A stretch of DNA of 64,000 nucleotides, taken from positions 24,678,231-24,742,230 of the forward strand of contig NC_083344.1 in NCBI RefSeq assembly GCF_019175385.1, read 5' to 3'. Every line of letters begins with the position of its first letter. The stretch's first letter is position 1. The notes under the pieces were generated by a model that was not told the DNA's origin, searched no databases, and was given only the letters and a program-made list of their open reading frames with translations. Origin of the DNA: Lycium barbarum (lineage: Eukaryota; Streptophyta; Magnoliopsida; Solanales; Solanaceae). The position numbers were made by a program, and so were the translations under genes. Positions 23,883 through 37,492 of this stretch are shown here, piece after piece.

Positions 23883-25229
23883 GACGTCTGGGGAAGACTC
23901 AAGATCCTGTCGCCCAGCTAAAGCATACACACGGGGCTGAACAGCACCTGAAGTGGATGTTCCCCCTCCACCTCTGCTTCTGCCTGCTGTAGTCTGAGGA
24001 GTCTGTGCGGTTGGACGAGCTGACGAAGAACCCGCTACTGAACCTGTGGGCTGAGTCCCCGCTCTATCTCTCGCTGAAGGGCAATCTCTCATCATATGAC
24101 CAACCTGCCCGCAAGCATAACAAGCATCCGAACCCTGACGACACTGTCCGGAATGTAATTTGCCACACTGGCTACACCGCGGTACTGAAGGTCTCCTCTG
24201 GCTAAAGTCTCCCCTAGACTGCGAATCTGAGGCCCTCGAACTCTGCCCCTGGCCTGACTGAGTAGAACGATCAAATCTCCTATCCAAGAATCTGGGAGGT
24301 GCACTGGTCACTGACTGACCTGAGTGCCTGGAATGCGTGTGTCTCGGTCCCCCTCGGTACTCACAGCTCTCCCCCATAGATCTAGCCCTCTTACCTTGTC
24401 TTCTGTCACCCTCACGATCACTTCTCTGCTGTCATTGTCGTTCCTCGAGGTTCTGAGCATGGGCCTGTATCCGGGAAATATCCATCCTGTCTTGCAAAGA
24501 GGTTGTCAGGCAATATCTGAACAAGTGTGGTCCTAAACCACTCACAAATCTATAGACACGGTCTCCCATGTCAGCCACCATAGTCGGAGCATACCGGGCC
24601 AATGCGTTCAATTGCATACTATACTCTCGGGCACTCATGCTTCCCTATTTCAAATTCAAGAACCTGTCCGCTCTAGCGCGGCGAACTTCAGGTGGCAAGT
24701 AGTGGCAAATAAAGGCATCCAAAAACTCTTGCCAAACGGGAGGTGGTGCGTTCTCTCCCCTTGATATCACCCAATTTTTATACCATAGTACCGCCACGTC
24801 GCGAAGTCTATATGAGGCAAACTCCAAGGATTCGGTCTCAGAAGCATGCATAAGTTTCAGCGTCCGCAACATCTCATCGATAAAATCTTGTGGGTCCTCA
24901 TCCGGCTTCGACCCGAAAAATTCTGGAGGGTTTAGAGTAAGGAAATCACGGGCTCTTGCACTAGCCGAACGATCACTTGGGCCCACATTCTGTCGTTGTG
25001 TCTGAGCGGCAACCAACTGTGTCAATAAATGTATGGCCTTAGAGACTTGTTGACCCGAAGCACCCGGTGGAGGAATCGGAGCTGAGGCTCCTCCCTGCTC
25101 TTCTACATTGGGCACGGCCTCACTTTGCGATTAAATTTCCTCTACATTTGCCGGAGGCTCTCTTTCCGCATGCCTCTTTGTCGTAGCTTTGCCTTTCTGG
25201 GCAGCTGTAGCTTTTCCTTTCGGCGGCAT
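23883..25229 (-). pseudogene. Gag of element D (three nonsense codons)
   Basis: The start is ATG at 25227-25229 (MPPKGKATAAQKGKATTK), with TTTCAG four bases before it. The capsid-like domain has FLTLNPPEFFGSKPDEDPQD and RRARADRFLNLK. Zinc-binding motifs [12 protein letters not shown] and [14 protein letters not shown] lie at residues 68-99 of the downstream frame. Stops: TAA at 25131-25133, TAG at 24645-24647 (Gln in A and B), TGA at 24432-24434. All are explained by single C-to-T changes. Confidence 0.88.
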
Positions 25230-25349
25230 GTTTCTGAAACCATAACGCACTTTTAGGAATGATATAATCCTAAACATGGCTCTATCGCACGATCTCATGA
25301 GAAGAAGAATGGTCATTTTCCTAAATATCCTGTAGCCTCTTGTTTATTA

Positions 25350-25367
25350 GCGTGGCGCGCAACACAC
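25350..25367 (-). promoter_or_regulatory. Leader hairpin with palindromic loop GCGCGC (element D)
   Basis: On the reverse strand: stem GTGTG, loop TT-GCGCGC, stem CACGC, with one G-U pair. Compared with A, the stem has changed but pairing is kept, and the loop is identical. Confidence 0.6.
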
Positions 25368-25419
25368 CATAAACAAAACTCTACTAGACACGGCTCGTAG
25401 ACACTTCCTAGGACGAACT

Positions 25420-25431
25420 TCTCTAATACCA
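25420..25431 (-). promoter_or_regulatory. Primer binding site of element D, decayed
   Basis: On the reverse strand TGGTATTAGAGA lies four bases from the 5' LTR end (25436). It is the initiator-Met site with at least one C-to-T change (TGGTATCAGAGC expected). Confidence 0.75.
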
Positions 25432-25435
25432 CTTC

Positions 25436-27818
25436 TGTCACGACCCAGCTAGGGGCCGCGACGGGTACCCGGAGCAATTACCGAGCACCGCTCACTCTAC
25501 TACTTATCTTGCTCATTTAATACTCTTTTATCAATCTTACATACCAATTGTAGGAAAATCATATTTAATCAAAACATAAATACTTTATATACATTAGCCT
25601 CTCGGCCATCAAAATAATATACATACATATGAAAACATCTTGTGAGACCATCTAACCCACACTGCGTATCTACGAGCCTCTACTAACATAATGAATACAT
25701 AGACGGAACAAGACTCCGTCATGCCCAAAATATGCATATATGAATGTACGTCAAAAGAATAGCCATAAGCACCTCCGAACAATGGAGTGCTATCTATCAG
25801 CTGACAGCTACTGAGGACCTGGGCCAAGCTCTCCTCCCTGTCTACTCGTGGGCATAAACACAGCGTCCGAAGAAAGGACGTCAGTACGAATATTGTACCG
25901 AGTATGAGAGGCATACATAATGAAAGGAGACATCAATGATATGGGAATAACATCAACATGAGACATCTGAATCTGACTAATAATCATAAATGAAGTAATG
26001 CATGCTGTCTTACTCATACTCATCATCATAACATGTATGCATCATATGCAAGCTACCCGTCCATGTCGGAACGGTGTGATAATCAATAACATTAGCCCGC
26101 GTCCAGGGGTACCATCTCATGCCGTCCACTAGTGGTGTCGGCCCACGCCCGTAGGTCGAGGTGTATCCGTATCGCCGCCCGCCGAAACGGTGTCTGCCAG
26201 GCCAACTAGGCCCGGTGTGAAATGCTCATGACATGCTCAATGTAAATACTCATAGTAATATGCTTATCATAAAATACTTATCTTATCACAATGCGTATAT
26301 AAGACTCATGATCAACTTTACTCTATCGGGGTGACATAAGGTTGTGATCCCCCGATTACATTATAGAACCATCATGGACATTCTATCTCACCTTGAAAGG
26401 ACTAGTACATAAGGTGAGTGTAGGCAAGGAATAACATCATCATCATTCTACTGTCATCATATCGTATAACTTATCTCATATAGACATTCATAGGCATAAG
26501 CTTTTAACTTCTTAGAATGTAAGAATTCATGAAAGGAATAGGGATTCAAGCTAAAAGATTCATGCCATTAGAAAGAAGAACTAGCCTCACATACCTTGGT
26601 CGTTTAGCTAAGATATTGCTCACTTGTTCTCCGTCGATATCACGTCGTTACCTGTATAAGAGAATTCGTATCAACATTAGTAGCTAGCTATAAGAACGCG
26701 TCGCTACTTCTAGGAGAAGTCGGACAACACTTCCTTCGCTCATACCACTTTTCCCACGTTCTATATCAACTCCCAATATTCATAATATTATTCGCAATAT
26801 CATAATCGACAATCGACATTTACGTACATTTGGCAAAATCCACCATTTTCCTCCAATTTTCCCTTATTTCTACTTCTAGCTCATCCTTGCGTTTTCATGC
26901 ATTTAATGCTTGTTTCATGATATAAACATCATTTATAACGTATTAGTACTCACAACACTTCAATATTCATAGTTCAATTCCACTATCATTCATTTATGTC
27001 ACTATTCACTCAATAATGACCCATTTCTATGTTCTTCTACATTTCAAGTGTCTAAGCTTTCCAATACTTCAAACAACATGGAATAATCATGAAACTTACC
27101 TTGGATGATGGTTGAACAATCCTTAAGTTGAAACACTTCAATTAGCCAAAACCCTAGTTCCACCTTCTTGGGAATTTCTTGACTTAGAAGATCCTTTGAT
27201 GTGTTCTTACACTTATTTTTATGAATTTGGTGTTGTTGGTCTTGATGTTCTTTTGATTCTTTGGGATTTCTATAGGTGAAGTATGTGGAGAGGTCTAGAA
27301 GTTTCTTGAGTTGGTTGAATGAATAATGAGTTGAAATGAGGCTTAAGTCCCCTTTAAAAATCACAAATCTGATCTTTAATGAATTCTTGTCGGGATGAAC
27401 AGTGGTCGTAAATTGCAGTTTACGGACCGTATTGTGGTTTACGGTCCGTCCTCCATGGTCGTTTTTAATCATCCTAGTAACAAAAAGTTTGACTGGGGAT
27501 TATGGCAATTTACGACTGAGGTTTACGGTCCGTAAACCAGTTTACAGGCCGTCCTCCAAGTCGTATTTAACCATTTTCACAATTTACAGAAAGTTGAGAT
27601 TTTTGAGAAGCTGGAGGACGACTGCACTATACGGTCCGTAAATCACTTTGCGGGCCGTATAGTGCCATATACGACCACTGGGCTGAAAAATTTTCCGCGA
27701 CTTTCATATTTCCAAAAATTCTTAATTAGCCATTCCCGACTTAACAAAACATCATACACTCAAACTTTTCATCATTCCATTCGTCATACAAGTACGGAGA
27801 AATTTTCGATGTGTAACA
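25436..27818 (-). repeat. 5' LTR of element D
   Basis: It is 2383 bp, bounded by TGTCACGACC at 25436 and GTGTAACA at 27818, then CAAAA. TACGGTCCGTA palindromes are at 27420-27665 and the conserved core is at about 25840-25920. Confidence 0.9.
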
Positions 27819-28179
27819 CAAAATACGGTCCGTATTCTGAGTTACGGTCCGTAAACCTGAACAGCAATTAAGCATGTTCAACAGGACAGAAACACTATAG
27901 CACCTTCTTCCCAAATACAACCATCAACTACGTGTCGATTTCAAAATACGGTCCATATTTAACAGTATATATTCCCTAAGCCAAATTCCAGAATGCACAG
28001 TGATTTAATGCCAAATTACGATTTGAAATACGGGCCGTATACTGAAATACGGTCCGCATTCTGGGGCGTGAATCCCCATCTGACAACTGACGAGAAATTT
28101 CCAATTCCCCTATTCTTTATCTGGTTTTCTAAGTCTAGAATCATGAATATAGCCTAGTTCAAAGGTACAGGGTGTTACA
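27819..28179 (-). repeat. Element C 3' LTR, second part
   Basis: It resumes after D with CAAAATACGGTCCG, matching 34904-34918 in C's other LTR. It ends at GGGTGTTACA, the reverse of the LTR start TGTAACACCC. Palindromes TACGGTCCGTA occur at 27824-27850 and 28028-28060. Confidence 0.88.
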
Positions 28180-28215
28180 ACATCTCCCCTGTAGGATCAT
28201 TCGTCCTCGAAGGAT
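28180..28215 (-). promoter_or_regulatory. Polypurine tract and preceding inverted repeat (element C)
   Basis: On the reverse strand ATCCTTCGAGGACGAATGAT (28196-28215) folds with an AGGA loop. CCTACAGGGGAGATG, next to it, runs up to the LTR. Fewer pairs are kept than in B and D. Confidence 0.7.
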
Positions 28216-28436
28216 GGGTCATGGATAAGAATATGGCTGGACATGGCTTGAATACATGAACGTGAAGGAAACTTGACATGAAACATGGAGACTGGATTAA
28301 GAAGACATGGTTACATGGAAACATGGATACCAAAACATGGAATATGGGCACTGGATACATGACATGAGCGTGAAACATGAGACATGACATGACATGGACT
28401 ATGGAAAGTTACCTTGAGCATTCTCTGCTTGCTCTT

Positions 28437-29780
28437 CAAACAAAAATGGGTACTTGGATTTCATGTCTTCCTCGGCTTCCCCATGTAGCTTCCTCAACTT
28501 TATGACTTCTCCATAACACTTTTACTGAGGCCACTTCCTTAGTTCTCAACTTGCGAACCTAACGATCAAGAATGGCTACGGGGATCTCCTCATAGGTGAG
28601 GCTATCCTTAATTGTTATAGTATCTGTAGGAACAACCAACGACGGGTCTCCTACACACTTCCTCAACATGGATACATGAAACACTGGGTGTACAGCAGCT
28701 AAATCAAGTGGCAACTCAAGTTCATAGGCTACTTGACCGACCTTTCGCAGAATTCTGTAAGGTCCAATATATCTGGGACTAAGCTTCCTTTTCTTCCCAA
28801 ATCTCATAACACCCTTCATGGGTGAGACTTTAAGGAACACCCAATCATTAACTTGAAATTCTAAGTCCCTTCGCCTCACATCTTTGTAAGACTTCCAGCG
28901 ACTCTGAGCCATTTTCAAACACTCTTGAATCAACTTGACTTTCTCCATAGCCTGATAAACCAAATCCGTCCCTAACAACTCTGCTTCACCAACGTCAAAC
29001 TAACCAATCAGTAACCTACACCTTCGCCCATACAGAGCTTCAAACGGTGCCATCCCAATGCTAGTATGATAACTGTTATTATAAGAAAACTCAATGAGGG
29101 GTAAATGATCATCCGAATTACCTTTGAAATCTAGGACACATGCTCTCAACATGTCCTCAAGAGTCTGAATAGTGCGCTCTGCCTGACCGTCTGTCTGCGG
29201 ATGAAAAGATGTGCTGAGGTTTGCCTTGGTACCCAATCCTTTCTGAAAGGATTTCCAGAAGTTCGCTGTGAACTGAGCAGCACGATCTGAAATAATGGAC
29301 ACTGGGGTCCCATGCAATCTGATAACTTCATTAGCAAATAACTTGGCATAATCTTCTGCTGAATCTGTGGTCTTGACTGGAAAAAAGTGCGCCGACTATG
29401 TGAGTCGGTCAAAGATTACCCAAATAGAGTCATGCCTCCTAGCTGAACGAGGTAGACCTGATACAAAGTCCATATTGATTATTTTTCATTTCCAGACAGG
29501 AATATCAATGTTCTGAGCCTAGCCACCAGGCCTCTGGTGTTTGGCTTTCACTTGCTAACAATTCGGACACTTAGTCACAAAATCTGCTACATTCTTCTTC
29601 ATATCATTTAACCAATATATCTCCTTAAGATCATGGTACATCTTAGTGGAACCTGGGTGAATGGAATACCTAGAGTTGTGAGCTTCTGACATGATTCGCT
29701 CTCTGAGCCCATCTACATCTGGAACACATAATTTGCCTCGGTACCTGGAAGTACCATCATCTCCCCCTTGTTCAAAAGTC
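28437..29780 (-). pseudogene. Integrase with chromodomain-like tail of element C (broken)
   Basis: Integrase core motifs are seen on the reverse strand: IISDRAAQFTANFWKSF with the second Asp, and [19 protein letters not shown] with the Glu. The GPY/F-type region KLSPRYIGPYRILRKVG follows. The frame stops at about 28556 after AILDR (TAG for an expected CAG). It then continues as VRKLRTKEVASVKVLW, with one extra G disrupting the ATWEAEEDM part. Further stops and a shift occur between 29000 and 29420, and the zinc finger region (29560-29760) is also interrupted. Confidence 0.87.
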
Positions 29781-31270
29781 GTTGTCTTATGCTTGTGAAT
29801 CCCCTCTCTCAGCTACAACAAGTAGGGATCACAAAACTGTTTCTCTTTGACTTCAACCACTAAGGAGGAAAGAGCTTTATTCTAAATAACCACACCGCCA
29901 TCCTCGGAGTCCAAAAGTTGAACTCCAAGACTGGCCAAACGGTGAACTTCCTTGGTCATAACTCTTATCTGCATCAACGTGGGCTAAACTCCCCATGTAA
30001 CGCCGACTAAGAGCATCGGCTACAACATTCGCTTTCCCCGGATGATAGAGAATATCCACATCATAATCCTTAAGCAATTTGAGCCATCTCCTCTGCCTAA
30101 GATTCAGCTCCCTTCGCTTGAAGATATACTGCAGGCTTTTATGATCTGTGAAAATATCAACATGTACTCCATACAAATAATGACGCCATATCTTAAGTGC
30201 AAAAACCACAGCTGCCAATTCTAAGTCATGAGTCGGATAATTCTTTTCATGAGTCTTAAGCTGTCTAGACGCATAAGCAACAACCTTACCATGCTGCATT
30301 AAGACACATCCGAGACCAACTCCCAGAGCATCACAATAAATCACGAACCCTTCGGTTCCTTCTGGTAGCGTCAAAACTGGAGCAGAAGTTAGTCTCTTCT
30401 TCAACTCTTCAAAGCTTCGCTCACAAGCATTTGACCATTGAAACTTAACTTTTTTCTGAGTCAACTTAGTCAACGGAGCAGAAATAGAGGAAAATCCTTG
30501 TGTGAAACGTCTATAATAGCCTGTCACACCTAAGAAACTTCTTATATCAAAAACTGAGGTGGGTCTAGGCTAACTCCTTACAGCATCAATCTTCTGAGAA
30601 TCAACTTTAACACCTTCACCTGAGATCGCATGGCCTAAGAACGCTATTGACTTAAGCCAAAACTCACAGTTTGAGAATTTTGCAAAAATTTTGCGATCTT
30701 TAAGAGTCTCCAACACTATTATGAGATGTTCTGCATGATCAGCCTCACTACGGGAATACACCAAAATATCATCAATGAAGACAATAACGAATAAATCGAG
30801 ATAAGGCTTGAAGACCCTTTTCATAAGATCCATCAAATCAGCTGGCACATTTGTCAACCCAAATGACATAACAAGAAATTCAAAATGGCCATAACGGGTT
30901 CTGAAAGCAGTCTTCGGAATATCAACTTCCTTAACCTTTAACTGATGGTAGCCTGATCTGAGGTCAATCTTGGAATAAGATTGGGCACCCTGAAGTTGGT
31001 CAAATAAGTCATCCATTCTAGGAAGAGGGTACCTGTTCTTAATGGTGACTTCGTTCAACTGGCGGTAGTCAATACACATGCGTAAGGAACCATCCTTCTT
31101 TCGGACAAACAAAAATGGCGCACCCCAAGGTGAAACACAGGGCCTAATAAACCCCTTATCAAGCAGATCTTTCAACTGGGCTTTTAACTCTTTTAACTCT
31201 GTTGGAGCCATTCTGTACGGCGGAATAGATATAGGCTTAGTGCCGGGAAGTAGATCAATTCCGAAGTAAA
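29781..31270 (-). pseudogene. Reverse transcriptase and RNase H of element C (broken)
   Basis: RT (30570-31211) retains [11 protein letters not shown] and FIDDILVYS with catalytic residues intact. A stop near 30567 replaces the Trp of the WPRPTS motif. RNase H (from 30527) shows [34 protein letters not shown] and [18 protein letters not shown] two-base deletion near 29960 shifts the frame, and a further TAG lies near 29875. The upstream connection to protease also carries a stop near 31343. Confidence 0.88.
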
Positions 31271-31343
31271 TCTCCCTGTCAGGAGGGAATCCTGGAAGAT
31301 CTTCAGGAAAGACCTCTGGAAATTCATTTACAACTAGGACGGA

Positions 31344-33115
31344 CTAGAGAGTTGGAGTCTGGGCATATGAATCCTTCACTCGAACTAGGTGGTAGATATA
31401 ACCCTTGGAAATCATTTTTATGGCTCTTAGGTAAGAAATAAATCTACCCTTACGTACTACTAAATTACCCTCCCATTCTATGACTGGCTCATTAGGGAAC
31501 TCGAATATTACAACTTTGATTCTACAATATATCGTGGCATAAAATGAAGCTAACCAGTCCTTACCCATCATCACATCAAAGTCTACCATTTCTAATTCTG
31601 CTACGTCGGCTGTGGTCTTGCGGTGATAAACTAGAACTGGATAACCCTTATAAATACGCCTAGATATGACTAACTCTCCCACTAGGGTGGACACATCAAA
31701 GGGTTCACACAATTTTTCTAGTTCAACACCAAAATTCTTAGCAACAAATGGGGTTACATAAGATAAGGTGGATCCTGGGTCAATAAGGGCATATACGTCA
31801 AAAGTGAAAATTGTTAGTGTACCTATGACAACATCTGTACGACCTTCTGTATCCTGATGATCTGTCAACGCATACAAACGGTTTCATGCTCCGCCTGCTT
31901 TTCCAGACTTAGCTACATTGTGCCCCTGCTGGGACTGATTATTAGAAGGGACTGTTGAATTCGTGGACTGCGCCACGTAACCTCCGGTACCCTATCTAGC
32001 TGAAGGACAATCTCTCTTAATGCGACCCTTCTGGACGCAACCATAGCACGCATCTGTACCCATACGACACTTACCTAAGTGTCTCTTGCTACACTTGCTG
32101 TAAGCTGGAATAGTATAGGCTGACTGACCCACACTAGCCTGAGAATTAGAACTCGATGGTCTGAAGTTCTGCTTCTTGTCATTTCGGAACTTAGGGAATG
32201 GGGCACTTGCTATGGATGGAGCAGGTCTTGCTGACCTGTTCTTAAAGAATTTCCTATTCCCATTACTGTTGAACTGTCCGGTAGACTTGACCCTCTTGTT
32301 GAACTCCTGGTCTTTCTTTTTCTGCAAGGCTTCCTCCTCCTTTAGCCTTGTCTCATTCCCCTGTACAAAAGCAACCATCTTGGAGATAGTCATTCCCTCA
32401 TTTTGTGCAGCAATATTGGCCCCATCGTACAAATGGGGATCCAGACCACCAACAAACCTCCTCACTCTTGCCCTCATGTCCGGTATCATAAGTGGAGCAT
32501 GCTTAGCTAGACTAATAAATTCCAAATAGTAGTCCTGAACTGGCATGTCATTCTGCTTAAGCTTCAGGAATTGCTCAGCCTTAGCTTCTCTGGCTTCTAT
32601 TGGCATGAAATGGTCTAGGAATGCGCTTGCAAATTCATCTCATGTAGCATCAGGTGCATCCTCACCTCGGGATAATACCCAAGATTCATAACAAGTGTTA
32701 GCAAAGCTGTGCAGCTGATGAGCTCCAAATATAGCTACTTCGATTTCCGTTACTGTTATAATCCTGAAGATTTTCTGAAAAGCATCAATGCAGTCCTGAG
32801 AGTCCTCGTCTTTCTTTGTCCCCGTAAAGACTGGGGATTCATCCTAAGAAAGTGCTTAGTCTTAGAAGACTCTCCATTATTCCCTGAACTTGACCCAGAT
32901 TCCTGACGCTGGGCCTGAGCTGCTACCAACTGAGTGAGCATGTTAATGGCGCTTCTAACATCAGTATCATTAGTTCCAGGTGGAGAAACTGGAGTCACTG
33001 TTGAAGTAGTAGTCATTGGTGGCGTAGTCTCTGGCAGAGGTGCCTGATCCGAAGTGGCTCGGATAGCCTCTGTCCTTGCAGCATTAGCAGCTGCTCTCTG
33101 GCTATTAGAAGTCAT
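31344..33115 (-). pseudogene. Gag and protease of element C (frameshift and stops)
   Basis: The likely gag start is ATG at 33113-33115 (MTSNSQRAAANAARTEAIR). A one-base loss in a C run near 32813 shifts the frame. The capsid-like part continues in the other frame (32606-31992), with FLKLKQNDMPVQDYYLEF and a Lys-rich linker. The knuckle is CYGCVQKGRIKRDC, where the His of CCHC is Arg and Gly is Val, so zinc binding is probably lost. Protease (31344-31877) has [15 protein letters not shown] and a VMMGKDWLASF variant. Confidence 0.85.
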
Positions 33116-33248
33116 CCACTTTGCAAGAATGATTCTAAAAATACGTACACACACGAATTAGAAGTCATCCTGAGAGTACTGCTCTAACTGCACGATATAG
33201 AGTATGAAAAAAGTGAGACAATCCTAAATGTCTTGGTGGTCAACTGTT

Positions 33249-33275
33249 TATATGTATGGGGCCCTCACACATATA
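33249..33275 (-). promoter_or_regulatory. Leader hairpin with palindromic loop GGGCCC (element C)
   Basis: On the reverse strand: stem TATATGTGT pairs with ATACATATA (9 pairs, one G-U), with a nine-base loop GA-GGGCCC-C. It lies between primer site and gag, as in A, B and D. The loop layout of two bases, six-base palindrome, one base is the layout known for the HIV-1 dimerisation loop. Confidence 0.65.
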
Positions 33276-33330
33276 AAAGTGACCCCACTGGACATGGTTT
33301 CATAGGATCCATAAAACACTTGAGCCTAGT

Positions 33331-33342
33331 GCTCTGATACTA
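33331..33342 (-). promoter_or_regulatory. Primer binding site of element C (one change)
   Basis: On the reverse strand TAGTATCAGAGC lies close to the LTR end at 33348. It matches the initiator-Met site except G-to-A at the second position. Confidence 0.8.
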
Positions 33343-33347
33343 AGATT

Positions 33348-35265
33348 TGTCACGCCTCGAACCATGGCCTGGGCGAAACACGGCATTCGGTGGCTTACTG
33401 CATGTGACCGTGCGAACCACATGGCTTGTTGAATCATCATGAGGCATAACATGAGCGAAAATATAGCGTGAGAACATGATGGGATTTTAAGAACACACAT
33501 GAAGTGATAAAAATTAATAAAATACTCGTTATAACATGAATGCGGAAATAACATGAGTTGAGCCAAAGATGGTTAAACACCTTGCATGTCTAACATAACT
33601 AACCTGACTAGTCTATGAAACCTCTAATCATAAGTCTTGATTGAAAAACATACTTGCTGGGACAAGGCCCCCAACATACCTTTAAATGCATAAATAATAA
33701 AATAAAGATAACTGACTAAAATCCCGAATGCGATGGGGCTCACCAATAAGCTGATACGAGTGAATCTTACTGAGCAGATGTGGCGTCTTGTAAATCCGTA
33801 CCTGCATCGTGAAATGCAGGCCCCCTGGCAATAAAAGGGGACGTCAGCACATTGAATGTACTGGTATGTAAAGCAACTGAATGAAATAACATGGGACATG
33901 GATATAACATAATAGAGACTGAACTGAAACATGATCATGAACATGAGTACATATACATATATAACATGTGTAAAGTATCGTGAGTAGGGAGAGCAGTAAA
34001 TATAACTGACAACATGGTCTGGTACTTGCGTCTTACCAGCAGAACACTCATACCTTGCAAGGGACATGAGATTTAATAATATTATGAAAGGATCCAGTCA
34101 TTATAAGAGATCATCCTAAGCATGGGTGGAGCGATCCTTATCCTACGGTGGCTACGTAGTTTCAGGCTGCTTGAAGCCTTCTCGGTAATTAATGCAACTC
34201 CCAAAAACATGAACATGGAAAATAAGTGGCACTTGCTGCCCATGGCTTTTCATGAATCATAACTTGCATGTACATGGATATCATTCGTATTATTCTTGCA
34301 TGAACTTATAAAACATATATATATTTTCTTGAAAATATCGTAATAGTTCATAAACTTGCATGTAAGAACCCATGGAATGCAAGGTATGGGTTTTCATGGA
34401 TTACAGACAGATTCTCAATAATCATAATGATGAATCAAGAACACAATAAAGAATTTATAACAATTTAATACATAATATAACATGGGGCATGGACGTAGGG
34501 TTATCATGAACATGGTTAAAACCCCTAGTTTTCATAAAGCTTCATACTTTATGGAAGAAGAAGCGTAGGGAAGAACAATGATGTTCCCACGCGTAGATAG
34601 CAACCCTACATACCTGGTAATGCTCCATGCTTGAAATAAAAATTTGAACTTGGAAGAAGAATTCCAAGGTTTAAGTCTTGAGTCCTTTAAATGGGTTTTC
34701 TTGAAAACCCTATGTTAACAACAATGATAGATTATGAGAACGCATGTTAGAATTGATTTGGAAGGACTTGGATTGACTTACCTAGATGTTTTGAATTGTT
34801 GGGAGAAGAAAAACTTTGTTCTAGGATTTAGGGACTTGTAAAAATAAAATTAGAACTGAAACCAGGTATTTATAGTTTCTGGTACGAAGTGGGAAATACG
34901 GACCAAAATACGGTCCGTATTCTGAGTTACGGTCCGTAAACCTGAACAGCAATTAAGCATGTTCAACAGGACAGAAACACTGTAGCACCTCCTTCCCAAA
35001 TACAACCATCAACTATGTGTCGTATTTCAAAATACGGTCCGTATTTAATAATATATATTCCCTAAGCCAAATTCCAGAATGCACAGTGATTTAGATGTCA
35101 AATTACGATTTGAAATACGGGTCGTATACTGAAATACGGTCCGCATTCTGGGGCGTGAATCTCCATCTGACAACTGAAGAGAAATTTCCAATTCCCACAT
35201 TCTTTATCTGGTTTTCTAAGTCTAGAATCATGAATATAGCCTAGTTTAAAGGTACAGGGTGTTAA
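33348..35265 (-). repeat. 5' LTR of element C
   Basis: It is about 1.92 kb, from GGTGTTAA at 35265 (start of the LTR on the reverse strand; the other copy has GGTGTTACA) to TGTCACGCCTCG at 33348. It carries TACGGTCCGTA palindromes at 34895-34940, 35030-35045 and 35115-35145, and the core hairpin at about 33800-33873. The site at 34900-34915 shows what D's insertion site looked like before insertion. Confidence 0.88.
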
Positions 35266-36349
35266 GTTTTGAACCCAAAAGTTGAAAAGTGGAAAATCAT
35301 GGTTTGGAAGATCAATGTCATGCTTTTTGAATGGGTTTCAAGATCTAGACTAATTAAGCTAGTGTACTAATTTAGACTTAAATTTCCAGTTTTGCCCTTG
35401 CAGGCTCGGGGTTACCTTTTTGGGATCATTTTGGGGTTTCAAAATAAAGTATAGCTATATGGGTATCGTTGGACTCGTTTAAACACGTAGGGTACTATTT
35501 TGACTATATTGAACCCAATTTTTTAATGAAATTACAGTTTTGCCATTGTGGCTGGGTTTGGCTATTTTGTGTTCATTTTTGGATTTTGGGTAAAACTATG
35601 GCAATAGGTATCCATAGATTCGTATTCTAACATAGAATTCATACTTGATAGACGTTAATTATTTTGAGGCTCTCCGAAGAGGAAAGGCAAGGCTCAAGTT
35701 TGATTGTCCGTGGCTTCTGCTCGACTACCAGGTAGGTTACGGCTTACATTTTGGTTAGACTTCGGTTAGCGAATCATATGTAGAGTTAGTGATTGTTCAA
35801 GAAAGCATGTACACCTTCGGGTATGGAGTTGGGATGGAATACTTAGGTTGGTATTGTTGTTGACTGTGGCTTGTCGCCTTGTTGTGTTCTATTGAGTTGT
35901 TGCCTTATTGTGATTTATTGGCTTGTAGCCACGTGAGTGATTCCAGACTTGTTGCTTACTGATTTACCTTATGATTTAGAGATCGTATTTTATCATGTGT
36001 TGATGTTGTTGCAAGGAAACAAAAGTTATGATATTGAGACTGTTATTGTGATATGTGTCCATGTGTGGCACGATTGATTATATATGTTGTCATCATTCAT
36101 TGATATTATGCAGTGTACTCAATCTCATCTTTCATGATACTCTGATAGGAATACTTAGTGACTTATTCATGGTTGTGAACCCGTATCTCTCAGTTATTGG
36201 TTATTGACTTGTGAAGAGGAAGAATCGATATTGATCTTGATATTGGGATATGTGTCCATGTGTGGCACGGTTGTCATTGATATACTCTTGTTGGCATTGA
36301 TATATTTAGTGCATTCGTACTCACACATTTGGATTTGGTTGCATACTGC

Positions 36350-36600
<251 letters not shown>

Positions 36601-37492
36601 CGCGCCATAGCAGGTACATGGACTTAGCGATCCCCCATGGGTCATGACTGTCGAGGCGACGGGATATTTTCGCCTGAAGTATGTGTGTATCATTGCATTG
36701 CATTGCATTCATATTTCAGTCACACATACATCTGATTTCTGGTAGTGTTTATTTATCATATTGTACGGTGCTCATCAACATTGACTTCCTGGTTGGTTAC
36801 TGATTTGAGATCATCATGTGCCTGATTAATATATATTTGGGAATTGATGAATTCGAGGAGTAGAGACTTTCTCCTAGGTTGAGACTTGAGGTTACGAAGT
36901 AACATTATTGGTTGTACTAGTGTTTATGGTTATCCTGAGGAATTGTAGGAAACTTGGCAAGACTTGTGTTTAAGTGTTTCACCATAGGCTATGATTCGGT
37001 TATTGATCCTTACGCACTTCAGTTGTTATTGTTGGACTATGTGGTGTGTATACCTGATTGTGAGCATGTCTATTTTTCAGTCTCTTTCTTTATATATGTT
37101 AACTAACTGTTGTCGGCCTATGATGCCTACTCAGTACATGTTGTTTATACTGATGCTACCTTGCTACACTCCTTTTCGGGGTGTAAAGTTTGAGACAAGT
37201 TCCATTTCCACTTCCTGAGACTGATTTTCGAGGCATGGCTTGCGAGTATCTAGGGTGAGCATCTGATGAGTCGCTGCCCAAAGACTCCTCTATCCCTGTC
37301 TTTACTTTCTTCCATTCAAACAAATATGTTTATCATTTGAGACTTGTATTTTTCTAGACATTACTTAGGTGCTCTTGTACGAGTCAGACCAGTTCCTTGG
37401 GGGTTGTTGAATTGATGATTTAGGAAAGGGTTCTCCTACCGAGGTAGAAAATAGTATGTGCCCGCGTGACTTAATGAAATTGGGTCGTCACA

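Larger units (their letters stand above)
20008..27818 (-). mobile_element. Element D: internally deleted chromovirus
   Basis: This reverse-strand element has LTRs 20008-22403 and 25436-27818. Its duplication CAAAA is perfect at 20003-20007 and 27819-27823. The interior is only 3.0 kb. It keeps the leader, gag, protease and most of RT, but the end of RNase H and all of integrase are gone, with RT-RNaseH sequence joined straight to the 3' polypurine region near 22455. It inserted into C's left LTR. C's right LTR shows the uninterrupted site at 34900-34915. Confidence 0.93.
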
